Shown: positions 50,401-62,297 of the stretch, piece by piece
Layout: the number at the start of each line of letters is the position of its first letter
How positions within the stretch are numbered: position 1 is the stretch's first letter
Source of the DNA: Stercorarius parasiticus
Taxonomy: Eukaryota; Chordata; Aves; Charadriiformes; Stercorariidae
Direction: 5' to 3'
Assembly (NCBI GenBank): GCA_013396915.1
Contig: VWZL01000556.1
Location: 954,320-1,018,319 of the forward strand
DNA length: 64,000 bases
The notes under the pieces: model-generated
Database searches by the model: none
What the model was told of the DNA's origin: nothing
The model's input: only the letters and a program-made list of their open reading frames with translations
Program-made: the position numbers and the translations under genes

Positions 50401-52160
50401 TGTGTTTGGATTGTTAAATTCCATTCCATCTGTATGTCCCATATGTTCAGTCCTCCTACTGTTCCAGTTTGTGGTCACCTTTCTTCACTATGTGAAGGGA
50501 AGGACGTGAGGTACTAGTGAATGATTCTTGATAGCTCCATGGTTGTGGTGATAAGTTTGTACAGCTGTGTATTGCTGAAGACCCTTTCTCTCACTCTTTC
50601 TCTGGGTAGTCCAGTGCAGGATTAAATGTGGTTTGTGCAGCAGGGGAGGACCAAATTTAAAGGTCTCTTCCTGTCTCCTGATGTTTCACCTCAAATGAAG
50701 AAATATCTAAAAGTATGCAAATACAGTTAAAAGAAAATAATTCATGCCGTAAAAGATTTCTTACATTCTTGTAGTGGATGAACTACAGCATAGGTTAACA
50801 GTGAGGTTTCTCAGGCTGAAGTGTTTGTTCTGAAGTGGAAGAGAAGGCAAGAAGAGCATTCTAGATTTTCCTGGGCACATTAGTCGAGATACAAACAACT
50901 TTAGTTATTTCAAAAAGAGGTCAGTAGATGAAATTATTGAGAAACAGTAAAAGATGTTTGATATTGCTTTTCCTTGCTTAATTTTTTGGGGTGTTTTTTT
51001 GTTTACATTTATATCTTGAGAGTTTAGAAGTGGCTTCCAAATATACTTGCTCTTAAACAAAAGCAGGGCTGAAAGCTGGAGAAGCTATGTTGAGAGTGGT
51101 TTTCTTTCCAAATCCTTCTCTGGGAAAGCATACCATTGCCTTTCAAGTTGTCTCCTCTCCTGTTGCCTGTATGTTTGTCACAGTTAGTGGCTGGGAAGTG
51201 AAACTCTGACACTCTTGCCTTTGGGTAAAACTTAAGCAATGTTTTTCAAATTGCTTTTTCTAGGTAGTGTTATGCTTGTGCTTTTGTGCTGCAAAATGTT
51301 TATTTTTCTCTGCTAGCTTGGGTTCTTTACATTGATGTTTTCAGCAGGAATTAATCGTCTCTGGTTAGCAGCTGAAATGCACCTTCTTTGCTGTATAGAT
51401 GCATCATTAGAATAAAATGTGCGTAGTGTGGACTTGCTCCTTTAGAAGATGAAACCTTTTAAGCAATGCTGAGAAAATTTCTTTTTTTGTGCTTTTGCCT
51501 TTGTTTCCATTGCAGGTTTGTTAGAACATACATTACTTGATCTCATTCTGTCCTTGACTTTAATTATGGTGATGAGAAGCCTGCTATCGGGGATGGTCAG
51601 GAGGCCTTCTGAGCCCCTCAGCCTAACAGAGGTCTGCTTTATTCAGTTTGTACCCTAATGCAGTGCTGTTGTGAAATATGCCCAAAGCAACACTGCTCCA
51701 ACAAGATCTTGTGGAGCCCTTAAACACAGAGTTCTCCACAGTCGTGTTATCTTCCAGTTGATCAAACTAAATGTAGTGCGTTTTGCCTGGAAGGCTGGAG
51801 TTGAGAGTCTGTGGGTTGCAGAGGACCCTTTTAAGATTCTGCGTAGGGCGACTGTTCCATGGGAAACAGCTAAAGTTTCTAAAATCAGTTTTACTGCTGG
51901 CACTCAATTGTAAAAAGTGCTTTCTTTTCTTCTCTTTTATAACAATGTCCAGCTGAGCATGGAAACTTACCCAGTATTCATATTTTTGTGATTAAATGGC
52001 TGCTTTGTGCTGCTCATATACCTTGTGCCTTGAAACCCTGCTGGGGCTGAGCAAAAAGTTAGAAGATGCTTTTCCTACCAAAAGAGGAGTTGCAGTTGCT
52101 GCACCAAGCCAAAATGATGGGTGAATGCAGAAAGTCAAACCAAATGCAGTTCTCTATGCC

Positions 52161-52240
52161 TGGTTGGTGGGGTTTTTTGTGGTGTTTGTTGCTGGGTGTT
52201 TTTTTTTTGTTTTGGGTTTTTGTTTGTTTCTTTCTTTAAA
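52161..52240. repeat. T/G-rich low-complexity tract
   Basis: Runs of T broken by G or GG, ending in TTTGTTTGTTTCTTTCTTT. It is the mirror pattern of the A/C-rich tracts elsewhere in the intron. No element body was identified. Confidence 0.75.
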
Positions 52241-54354
52241 TGTGGGACCCTGTTTGGAAACTGAGCTGTGACATGAAGACTTTATTTTAAGAACATTCTA
52301 GTGTTTCCAAAACTTTCTTAGAAGCACCTTGAGATACTGTCTTCCTTGGTAATGACTATCTACAAGTAAATAAGGTGGGACCTTAAAAGCAGCCACTCTG
52401 CTTTTACGGATAAGGGAGAAAATGAGATTATCTGGTTGGCACATGTACTCTCTCTTGTAAGTCATCTTCATAATACCAGAATACCTCCTTCATCCTGGAA
52501 GAGGGGGTAGGCGAAGGCTGGCTGACTGCAAGAGTACAGCTACGCAGCAGAAGGATCTTAGTGAGGCAGTGTCAGTTGCTTTTTATAGCCCTTCTCTTAG
52601 GGAGCCATCTGTATGTACCACAACTACCTTGCCACATCCCTCAAAGAAATTTTCTAATCCTTGTTTTCCTGATGTGTGTTGACAGGAGGGATCAGCTATT
52701 AGTGTTTGTGTAAAGGCAAAGGTAATGGACTCATCAGGAACTATAGTTTACAGAAATAATGTAGTTCAAAGTGGCAGTAAATCGGGAATAAAAGTTTGCA
52801 CTTAGCATATGAGCATTTTATATTATCTAGGTGATACTGCTAATACTGTTGGTCAAGCTGAAATTATACAAGAAGATTAGGCTCTGTCATAGTGAACTGG
52901 AAATCTTACAATATAGTTTGGTTTCTTCAACGCACTGATTCTTAAAACAAGTTTAACACCCTCAAATTAAATTGCAGTGATAGCATTGTATGTATCTCTA
53001 GCAAAGGTATTGGCAGTAAAACCTCTGCAGACTGCCATATCACATTAAGCAACTGTGATTTGAAGGGGCACCTTTACGGAAGTGAAGAGCATTTTGCCTA
53101 CATGTTTAGTCAAGCCCCTGATGCCTCTTTTGAGAATGACAAATAATAGAGGTGCTTTTGATGCTGTCTGAAAACTAGACAAAGGGTCAGCAGTTTGTTT
53201 CATTTAGACAAGCAGCTGTTTTATAGCTGCTTTGTTTTTCCACTGCTAAACTGTGAAACTTTGCCTAGGAATAAAACCTGCAGGTAAACAACATTGTGAC
53301 CATTTGTTGCCTCTGGCTTGTTCCATATCACTTTTGTTTTAAAAGAAATTGAGATCATGGTTTTGTTTGCTTTGCTCCCTGCCAAGTAGTGTTATTGGAG
53401 AAATGACAAGTTGGGGTCAACTCCTGCAAATTTTTAATTTTATTGGAAATTAGAAAGATATCTTGTAGTATAAAAATAGCTAAAAAAGCATTGGTTAATT
53501 TTGACATAAGTAAAAACTTGGCTTAATTTTGTGAATAACCTTGTGTAGCCTACACTGGGGCATATACAGTAGCTTCTAGTTAGTAAGAAGCAACGCACTG
53601 CAAGACAAAATGCAAGGCTGAATGACTTTATCTGTAACAGAATTTTTCAGGTCCACAGACATTCTGGTGCCTCTGGAAGCTGCACTGAGAGGTCCATACA
53701 ACCATTTCTAATACATAATCTGAATTTTTTTAGTTCTGGGCAGTTATAGTGCCACCAGGCAATGTTGAGGGTTGACAGTGGCTAAAAACATTACTATATT
53801 TAGAGACATTTTCCTCTATTGCAAGGACTACAAGATGCAAACTGTTAAAAGAATTTTGTTCAGTATGTACGGAACGTGTCTTATTTGGCTTGGTGCATCT
53901 GGATTGCTGACAGTAACTGTGCGTGTGTATTAGAAAATAATTTTGACATCTATCTAATTAGTGTTTTGGCTTTATTTCTTTTCCCCACATCTCTGAAAAA
54001 ACATGGTATGCACAGGCACACATGCACACAGCTGGTATGACTTTTGAGGTTATGCTTTTGTTTGTGTTGATGAAGTGGTACTGGTCTCTGTACACTCTTG
54101 ACTGCATCTTTGTAAAGTGAAAAGTTCCTAGGTTGTCAAATAACTCTTAATAAACCTACCACAGCCCCTCTTGTGTCCCCTTCTTCGCTCCATCTCCCCA
54201 TTGCTCAGTGCAGTGGCTATTAGAAGTTGATTTATTTTATATGTTAACATATGCCATAAATATATATGTATTTGCCATTACAGAGTTTATAGTTCTAAGT
54301 TGGATTTGATCTGGGGAGAGATGTGATAGGCTATACAGTCACATCATATTGGGG

Positions 54355-54495
54355 TTAGGATTTTGGATATCTGAGCTTGGCTTCTGGCATGTTATTAAAT
54401 TGCAGTGAATCACTTCCTACCTTTTTAAGCTATGATTTCCTCATATATGTGGTACCAGTTTCTTTGTAAATGGCTTTGAACATCTTACCGTGGGA
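54355..54495 (+). repeat. MIR-like (CORE-SINE) remnant
   Basis: GTGAATCACTTCCTACCTTT, then AAGCTATGATTTCCTCATAT and TTTGTAAATGGCTTTGAACA follow the MIR order (AGTCACTTAACCTCT, TTTCCTCATCTGTAAAATG, TTTGTAAAGTGCTTTGAGA). It is worn and the edges are estimates. Confidence 0.5.
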
Positions 54496-57400
54496 GACCC
54501 CTAAAAAAAAAATAGGAATGAGCATTTGGTGAAGGTAAGAGGCAGTAAAGCTATTGTAGGATTTGCTGGAAAAAGTTCTGTTGGGTGTGTGTTCACCATT
54601 TGCTCTGCGTTCATTCTCTTTTCTGGACTGTTTTGGGGTTTTTTTTAAGTAGGAGAGTCAGATTAAACTGTTTAGCCTAAGTTTATGCCTCTATACAGAC
54701 CGGTTCAGTCTTTTCATGCCTTCCTCACCCTCCATATGCATTTGCTTCTCTACAAAGAGAATGGATCTCTGAGTATAGTCCACTGAAATGGCCTGGAATG
54801 TGGCAGCTTGTATAGCTGAGACAGAAGATTTTGTGACTCCCTCTCCGTAAGCTACAAGCACAGCTAGGAGCTGAGACTGCTTTCTGAAAAGCAAATGCTA
54901 AGCATTCAGAGTATCGTGCTGTGTTGACAAGCCTACCTGTTTGTTTCCTGGTTCTGCACTCTTTATGTTCTCAGCTATCTAAATTAATTGTGTAGGCAAT
55001 GCAATTGCCCATTTGTTAGTAAGGAAAAAGACTATCTCAGATTCTTTCTGTTTGCTGTATCAAATGCCTGAATTAGATGTTACAACTTCATTGCTTGTAG
55101 CTGAAATAAGTGAGCATTTGTGTATCAATTTCACAATAAGAATATCATGTATGCTCTGTTTTGTGGGGTTTTCTCATGTGTGGGGTGTGGAGTGTTTTGG
55201 TTTTTTTTTAATTTTCAAACTGAAGCTTTTAATGGAACAGTAGCATCAGAAAAAGAACATGAAGAAGAGTCATGGTGGGGCTGCATCTAAATAGCCTGAA
55301 GCTTGGGTAGAGTGGTTTGGGATGAATGAGATCAGCGCAGCAGCAGGAAGAGGAGAGCCGGAGGAGGTCTTGCTTGCCCTCTGGGGTAAGAAGCTGCTAG
55401 CCCTGGGCAGCAAGACAGACCTGGAAAATGACCTATTCGGAATACTGCTTCCAGGCAGCTTATTTGCCCCCAGCTTTAAGCAAAACATGCTTACTTTGCC
55501 TTCACACTTTTTCTTGTAGGCCAGAATGAGAAGACTGACTTCTTCACATTGTCAAATTGGCTATGAGAAGTGATTAGTGTACTGAGATAGGATGTGGAAT
55601 TCAGGTTTGGGTGTTTTTTTTTCAGATCTCTCTTCATTTTGCACTCTTCTGCTGCTTGTAGTTGTGTTTTAAGGTCATACTGTTTTCACACACTGCTACA
55701 GCACTACTTACATAATTTTTGGATGGTTTTAAAAATAGAAACTGACATTAGGCAGAGAAGCTGCAGTGGAGAGTACTGAGCCAGAGATGGAATGGTATTG
55801 AAACAAGGCTGGATAGGAAAAGTAGAGGGACATGGAGCACTTAATGTAGTTCAGGAGTGAAGGCAGGGAAGAGGCCCACAGAGAGGTGTGTGCAGCAGAA
55901 TTTCTCAGGCTTCCCACACAGTCTGTTGGGCTCAGGGAGAGCAGGGAAAGAGCGAACAGTGAAACAAAGACCAATAGAGAGTGTAAAGAAGAGTAGAAGA
56001 GAAGGGATAGGATCTGTGCGAGATGAGTGTACCAAAGTGACAGTGAATGGTGATGTTGTTACTTCAACTCTATAGGCTTTTTTAATGTTTCTGTGTGGTA
56101 GTGGTGGGGTATTTACATTAAAGGTCTTTGATTTTTTGGAATGGGAAAAAGATACTGGTTTTAGGAAATTAGCTAGATCTCATAGAAACAAAAACTTTAA
56201 ACTCCCAAAAGCTTTTATTGAACAATCTTACAAAGTGACTGCTGTAAGTTGTGTGCGCTTTAAAAAAAATCTGCTCCAAATGAAGTATTTTCTTTAGACA
56301 GCAGAACCTGAGTGTAGAGAGTCTCATTGTGAACTTGGAAAGAGTTAAATTTATTTTATCTAGGCTTGAGGGGAGTTGTTCAAAAGTTGGAGCAGGGGAA
56401 ATGGGGTCTAATTCATCCTCCTTTTTCTGTTTTCCAGTATATCAATTTCTGTGGACAAGAGGAGAGGGACTTCAGTCTTTTGGGACTCTTGCTCCAAGCT
56501 GATTTGCAGTGCTTACAACTGCACCACCAGAAAGCAATAAAATAAATACATAGAGCAACAGTAACAGAAAGCAGATGTCTTGCTTTTGCAATTAAAGAAC
56601 TGGAGAAGGCAATAAGAAAATAATGGCAAATGACTGTGCATTAGGGTGTGTATATATGTCTTGATAACTTATCAGGCAAAATGGAAAACCCCAAGCTGGT
56701 GAAAACGAAAGATACATTAACAGCCATGGTACCTTGCCTTGAAAATTTGGGTCATATGGGCTTAATTTTTTATTAGAAAGCATCATGCTAAGAGTTCTGC
56801 AAGATGGAGCAGACAGCTTTTCTCATTGTGTTCTTGGGTCTGTTTTTCTACTTTGGATGATCTATAAAGTCAGTCATGTCTCTGATTCAGTTGAGCAAAA
56901 TGTGTGGAAACTGGGATCTTTTTTCTTCCCTGTGTGTGTTTTGTATTGAGAGGGAAAAGGTATTACTTTAGATAGTTATCTGTGAAATATAGTTTAATGT
57001 TTTTTTTAGAAGCTGCACATAAAATGGAAATAGATTTGACGTCTTCTAGTCTATATCTGAATGTTGCTGTGAACCAAAATGGTAATTAGTCACCTACGCA
57101 GCATCTTCATTCACTGACTGTAGTACATGGAGTTTTCCTTCTGATAATGTCTCAAGGCAAACAAGAATTGGGCTTTAGAAGAATGTAAATGTGTGTGTAT
57201 GCTTTGAGCAATTTGCCTTTTCCATGGTCACACATGTTTAGCCACATGAAAATGAAATGCTTTAACAGCTTGTGTTGAGAATGGAAAAGTAATTGGAACT
57301 GGGGTGAATGGAAGAAGGAACAGGGCAAACTTTTGATACCTACCTTCCTTCCTTGTGATACTGGTTCAGGCGAAAGCTGGAGAGTTGAGAGGATGTCCTG

Positions 57401-59429
57401 TTTGTTTTGTTTGAAAGAATGCTAACTGACGTATTCAAAGCAGAGTACACATCAGTGGCATGAAGGGAAGAAGAAAACTGCATGAAACTTCATTTTAATT
57501 TCTGTTTTGGTACCCTTTCTCTGTCAGGGCTATTAAAAAAACAAACAAGCAACAAAACCAACAACAAAATCCTTTGTGCTCTGACAGACATTAAACTCCT
57601 TTTTCCCCTGGCTTAAAAAGCAAAAAGACTGATTTGGCATAAAATACTTTAAAGAAAGCAGTGACTATTCTGGCTTTTGAAATCTCTCTGAGTTGAGTCT
57701 AAGCACAGAGTGCTGCAGAGGAAGTGCTTAGGGAAAAATTATTCATCTGGGGTTTTAGAGTAAGTTAGGAACTTGTCAGTGCTACTTTATATATGTACAA
57801 AGCTCAGAAGTCCTGTGTTTTCCTGATTGTATTTCAGGATGTGAAATATTACACTTCATGTTGTCCTGATCACTGCTGTGCTTGTCAGTAAAGTACTGTT
57901 CCTTGTGTTCCTGTGCTGTGCTGGCTTGAATCGCACAGAAGGAAATCTTGCTCTGTGAATAACTCACAGCATACTGCTGCAGAAGAAACGCTGAAGTGCC
58001 CATAGGAATCTTGATAGTCTCCTTGCTAATGCTGTGCACAGAGTTCTTGTGGCAGCTCAAACAAGGGCAGGTGGGAGGTTTTCACACTACCTAAATATGG
58101 AGGTCAAAAAGGGACAGGGGGGAAGAAGAGAAAAAAAGCTCTTGTGAGGAAGCTCTGGTTCTGAACTCTGGCAATTTCGACATGTTTCTGCTTGTGCATT
58201 CGTATTGTTGCAGTGAAGGTGAAATTAGGTGGCTGCACTATGGTTCCTTCTCACGCAAGTCTTTAATGTACCCACACGTGGACATACACTGGTTTATGCA
58301 TGTGGCCCATTAACCAACCTTTTCCTGCTTGGCCTGTGGCTGTCATGTTTTTTCTTGAAAACTGGTGCCAAGTTATCTAAGAATGTCAGCTAAGATGAAA
58401 AGTTCAGTATGTGAAGTAATGTCTGATCACTCTACAATTAAGCTCCTGTCTTTCAAACTTTTTCTAGTATTTGCATTAGTGTTTACCACAGTAGTCTTTA
58501 AATGAAATGCTGTGCTGTATGATGATGTAACCCTAGCAATAAAGAATCATTTTCTTCCATGCAGGCAAGACTGGGAGTAAGATATGTGCAGCTTGAAACA
58601 CTTATTGATCAATCCACTTCTGAAAACTGCGTGTGAACTTCACAAGTAGGGAAACAGTACAAGTACTGCTACACATTCTACTTTTAAATATATATAACTA
58701 TAAAAGAAAAATTTGAACACATTTGTTTGATGTTTGTGAATAGAAACCTATGGCTGAGAAAGTACTACTATGCAAGTTTTTTTGTAAGGCTATAATACTC
58801 CAGAGGAATATATTAATATTCTCCTGCAAATTATTGTTTAAAAAAAATATGAAGATTTTACAAGCTGTGCCTCAGATCTGGTGACCATTTATAGTCAGGC
58901 TAAATGGTCTTCCTTGATGTCTGTGGAGAATTGAGACTGTTTTTCTCTGTAGAGTGTTCTGTAGATAATGAGGCAAACTTCCACCTTTTTATTACTCATT
59001 GGAATAATTTAATGGATGTAAATTAAATTTTCCAGACTTAACTAAGATGATGTGTATGCCATCTCACCCTCTCTCTGTGTGCTTCTGATGTGAAGAGATT
59101 TTCTTTCTGGTTACAAGCAAGCAGAACAAGACTGTCTTAGAGACATCTGCAGAAGGGCTGCAAGATAAGCAGGATATGCGTCGTGTTTTACTTCTGGCTC
59201 TTAACAGCAAAAATACAGAGGGATTTTTGCTAAGCAGTTCCAACTTTTTTTTTTAGGATACGCAGGAGTTTCTTTCATAATTGTCAAGGAAATCCAAAAT
59301 TAATCCTGGTGAGAGGTGTAAGTCTCCTCATAAACATCTGTCTTCTTACAGTGGGGATTACTGAGAACACTTCTGTGTGTTTCATCCCCATAGCAGGCTG
59401 TGTTTGTGCAAAGGTGGACCTTTCTAGGG
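54496..59429. other. Intronic sequence, no gene
   Basis: AT-rich intron. A slightly GC-richer patch at 55265-55520 has overlapping frames on both strands without a protein match. An A/C-rich tract is at 57536-57571, and the region 55850-56080 is purine-rich. No known transposon was recognised. Confidence 0.6.
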
Positions 59430-59740
59430 CATGATTGTAGGGATTAGGTTGGTGGTCTGCCTAGCTCAGTATGTTGTCTCAAGTAAAGCAAGTGGAGTTT
59501 GTCCAAGGAAAGAGGCATTTAAGCAACAAAGCATGCATATACTGAGCTTTTCCTGATTGTGTTCTCCTAATGAGCAACAGTGTACAAACTTCCTGAGCCA
59601 GAAGCTGTATCAAAATCACTTCTCAATAGCTGTGGATCCTCCATTGATTTATGTACTCTTTCGTATGAATGCCATTAAGCTTTTCACTTCCACAGTATCC
59701 CATGATAAAGACTTTGTGATTCTGTCCTGAGCTTTTTTCT
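59430..59740 (+). repeat. Old dispersed amniote repeat, copy 2
   Basis: TGGTCTGCCTAGCTCAGTAT, then GTTGTCTCAAGTAAAGCAAG, GCATATACTGAGCTTTTCCT, TTCTCCTAATGAGCAACAG, TTCCTGAGCCAGAAGCTGTA and TTCACTTCCACAGTATCCCA follow the same order of blocks as the copy at 15443-15760 and the remembered family sequence. Both copies are in the same orientation. The family name is not certain. Confidence 0.45.
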
Positions 59741-62213
59741 CCTAATGAATCTTGTCCATTGTTCCTGTTTCATCAGCTGCTCAAAAGGCAACTGCACAGA
59801 GATTTCTGTTTTGCGATAGGGAGAGGATGAGCAGCATGTAATTCTTTGATCCTCCTGAAAACTCTAAGAACTCAGTTTCCTGGTTTGTCTTGACAGGCTT
59901 GCCAGAAGCTGGACAACCTCAGTTTTTTAGATGGTTCAGCTCAGTATAGTACAATCTCATTACCCAGTCTGTAAGTTGAGATGGGCTCGGTCTGGCTTGA
60001 GACCCATGTAGTCTACTATAAGTCACCTTTTGCAACCCCTGAGGTAATCTTACCCTTAAGTCTCGACTTCTTGTGAAGGATCAGGACACTCAACTGGATT
60101 AAGTTTAATAAAGCTAGTGGATCTGAGCCAGACTTGCAGCTGATGCATATGGCATAAGTTACATTTGTATGCACTGATCAAATTCTTTCATTCTAGTATT
60201 CCACACTTACTCTGTTCAAACCCATATTAAGCTATTTGCAAAACATAATGTTTTGTACCTCTCTACAATTAACGATTTGCCACTTCCAAATGCAGCTTAT
60301 GGACTTCTATGATAATACAGCTTTTTTCCCCTCACTCCTGTTCCTTCAGCCTTGGTGCATTTGGCTGTGTAAGAAAGAAGGAAAGGAGCCTGTTACTGGA
60401 AAAAAAAAAAGGGAACTTAACTGCATTTGTTTGAAAGTTATTTGGAAACTCATACAGCTTTATCTCAAGTTTCAAATAATCACTGCAATCAGAACAATTA
60501 AACACACTCTTCTGGCAAGCTTTGTAACCATAGAAAAAGAGCAGTCTTGATACAGGTAAGATGACAGTTCTTGGCTCCCGTGGTATATCTCAGGAGGCTG
60601 TACTGACACTCTCAAATCCATCTCTTGTACTTACAGACAATTAAGGCTGCTGAAACGGACTCTCTTGACCCGCAGTTGTGTTTTTCCATCTAGGAAAAAT
60701 TTCCACTTATCTTTTATTTAGAATAGCCAAGCCTATGACAGTTCCCTTTGAAGAATGCTGTCTAGTACTATTGTTTAAATTTACAGTCATGACTCTTCAA
60801 GTCAAAAAGGAGAGTTCTGTTCCCACTTAGTATAGATGGACTTCTGGGTGAGCTGGCTAGGTGTAGTATGCATGGTCTTTTGCTCAGCTGGCAAGCATGT
60901 TCGGAGCAGAAAGTCACAGAGATGTGAGGGATGTTAGGGAACTTCAGGGTATTCCAGTGAGCATATTCCACTTGATATTGAGTTATGCTTTACAGATATT
61001 CTTGTAGTATATAGCTAAAATTGCCACTTAAAAAAAAAAAAGTGTGCATAAGGAAAAAGGAATCTTTCTTTGAAGCTGTTGAAATCACTTCTGGGAAAGC
61101 TTAAGTTTGATATTCCTGCCTCCTCCCACTTCTCAACAGAAAAACATTTTTGTCCCGTTTTGCAAAAGAAAAATCATTAGGATACTTAACTGTTTACACA
61201 AAATTTAAGAGAAAGCATACAATCTGCCAAAAATAATCTGTAACTGCATTGTGGAGAAACCACAAAGTAAACCAGAGTTTGATGTTCAAGAAACATTCCA
61301 TTACATGTCCTGAAACTAGAGTGACCATAGTTTCTTTTTAGCCAGCACTTAGGTTTTAAAAAAACAGAGATTAAAGTTGAAGAGAGATGTTTAGAGATGT
61401 ACTTGAACATCTTCTATATGTTTTTTTTTAAACATTCTACATGATTCGTACTGTATCAAGCCAAATATGCAGTGGTGATGTTGGGAGACAGAGTGCTTAT
61501 TCTGCCTGTTCTGCTTGCGTCACTGGTCTTTAGCATTGGGTTTGTATGGATACGCTGTTGTATTTGGAGGGAAATGATGCTCTCTAAATTATTCAGTGGA
61601 AGGGAGAATATAGGGACATAATAAAATCATAGGTGGTGTTCCCTTTTCCATTATGGGGGAAAGACACTGTCTTTTGAATTTGGTGTGTTTGAGTCCCTTG
61701 GAGGAGAAAGGGAATGTAACTTCCTTTACAAAATTCTTACTCTTTTAGACTAGTAGTATTTCTTTTTTTCCTCCCCAGAAATCATGGCTTATGTTATATT
61801 CAAACAGTATTCTGTGTTTCTGTGGATGGCATTGCTAAAACTGATAGTACATGTGTATTAAGGACTTTCTTTTAATCAGTCTCTCTCACTGGGAGAAAGC
61901 TGTTTTGTGTAGGTGGTGGTAATATAATAGTAAAATGTGTTGCTTGACTGTGGAGTTTGCTTTGAGTCTGACAAGCTCAAAAAGAACCTTACTTGCTTGA
62001 TACTGAGAAAGTGACACTTATTGCACCTAGTATTTCTATGTGGAACATCTCTGAATGAGCTGTGCAAGTTTTCAATTCTTCCAGTTACAATGGTTGAGTT
62101 GTAAAATAAATACATACGTATTTTAAAACTCTTGGTAAGCCCCCAAAGTCCTGATAGAAGATGAGTCAATATGTATGTTTAAAAAAAAAATAATCCATAA
62201 ACTTACAGTTCCT
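59741..62213. other. Intronic sequence, no gene
   Basis: AT-rich end of intron 1, with A-runs near 60401-60410 and 61029-61041 and a T-run at 61422-61430. No gene or known repeat was recognised. Confidence 0.6.
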
Positions 62214-62246
62214 GCTCTGATACATTTTTATTTTTTTTTCCTTTAG
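62214..62246 (+). other. TSPAN5: 3' splice site region of TSPAN5 intron 1
   Basis: A T-dominated polypyrimidine tract (62225-62244) ends in CTTTAG at 62241-62246. A plausible branch point is CTGAT with the A at 62220, 26 bases before the AG end, matching the yUnAy pattern. Confidence 0.9.
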
Positions 62247-62297
62247 TTCCTTGGCATAGCATTTCTTGGGATTGGATTGTGGGCATGGAATGAAAAG
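62247..62297 (+). CDS. TSPAN5: Tetraspanin-5, coding exon 2 (residues 28-44)
   Basis: The 51 bases encode FLGIAFLGIGLWAWNEK, which continues directly from exon 1 and matches TSPAN5 residues 28-44. FLGIAFLGIGLWAW completes transmembrane segment 1, including the small residues (Gly, Ala) usual for tetraspanin helix packing. NEK opens the small extracellular loop. The paralogues TSPAN14 and TSPAN17 share the LWAW-x-EK end but differ upstream, so the assignment is to TSPAN5. The exon is phase 0 at both ends and is followed by GTAAGT at 62298. The remaining residues, including transmembrane segments 2-4 and the large loop with the CCG motif that contacts ADAM10, must lie further right. The reading frame is intact. 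Confidence 0.95.

Larger units (their letters stand above)
46393..54354. other. Intronic sequence, no gene
   Basis: About 8 kb of AT-rich intron. It contains a T-run at 46555-46563, a TA-rich microsatellite at 47405-47423, and a T/G-rich tract at 52161-52240. Two overlapping minus-strand frames at 46576-46856 and a pair at 49180-49497 were inspected and not recognised. A 53040-53300 block lacks low complexity and may be conserved. No gene was found. Confidence 0.6.
182..62246 (+). other. TSPAN5: TSPAN5 intron 1 (about 62 kb)
   Basis: This intron joins exon 1 to exon 2 and takes up nearly all of the window. It measures 62,065 bases as assembled, or about 60.7 kb if the duplication at 43.7-46.4 kb is an artefact. 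Long first introns are common in vertebrate genes and often hold enhancers. Open frames inside it are short (129 codons at most), lack protein-family signatures except CR1 reverse-transcriptase remnants, and have the base composition of noncoding DNA. No nested gene was recognised on either strand. Confidence 0.9.

Noticed and set aside
55270..55520. GC-richer patch with frames on both strands, considered as an alternative exon
   Set aside because: A GGTAAG occurs at 55384-55389, but no acceptor and frame consistent with joining exon 2 could be supported, and neither peptide matches a tetraspanin.
182..62246. Search for tRNA genes, snRNA, CRISPR-like spaced repeats or nested genes in the intron
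   Set aside because: No cloverleaf core (GGTTCGAATCC box), no regularly spaced identical repeats and no protein-family signature were seen other than CR1 remnants. Hairpin-type RNAs such as microRNAs cannot be excluded by eye.
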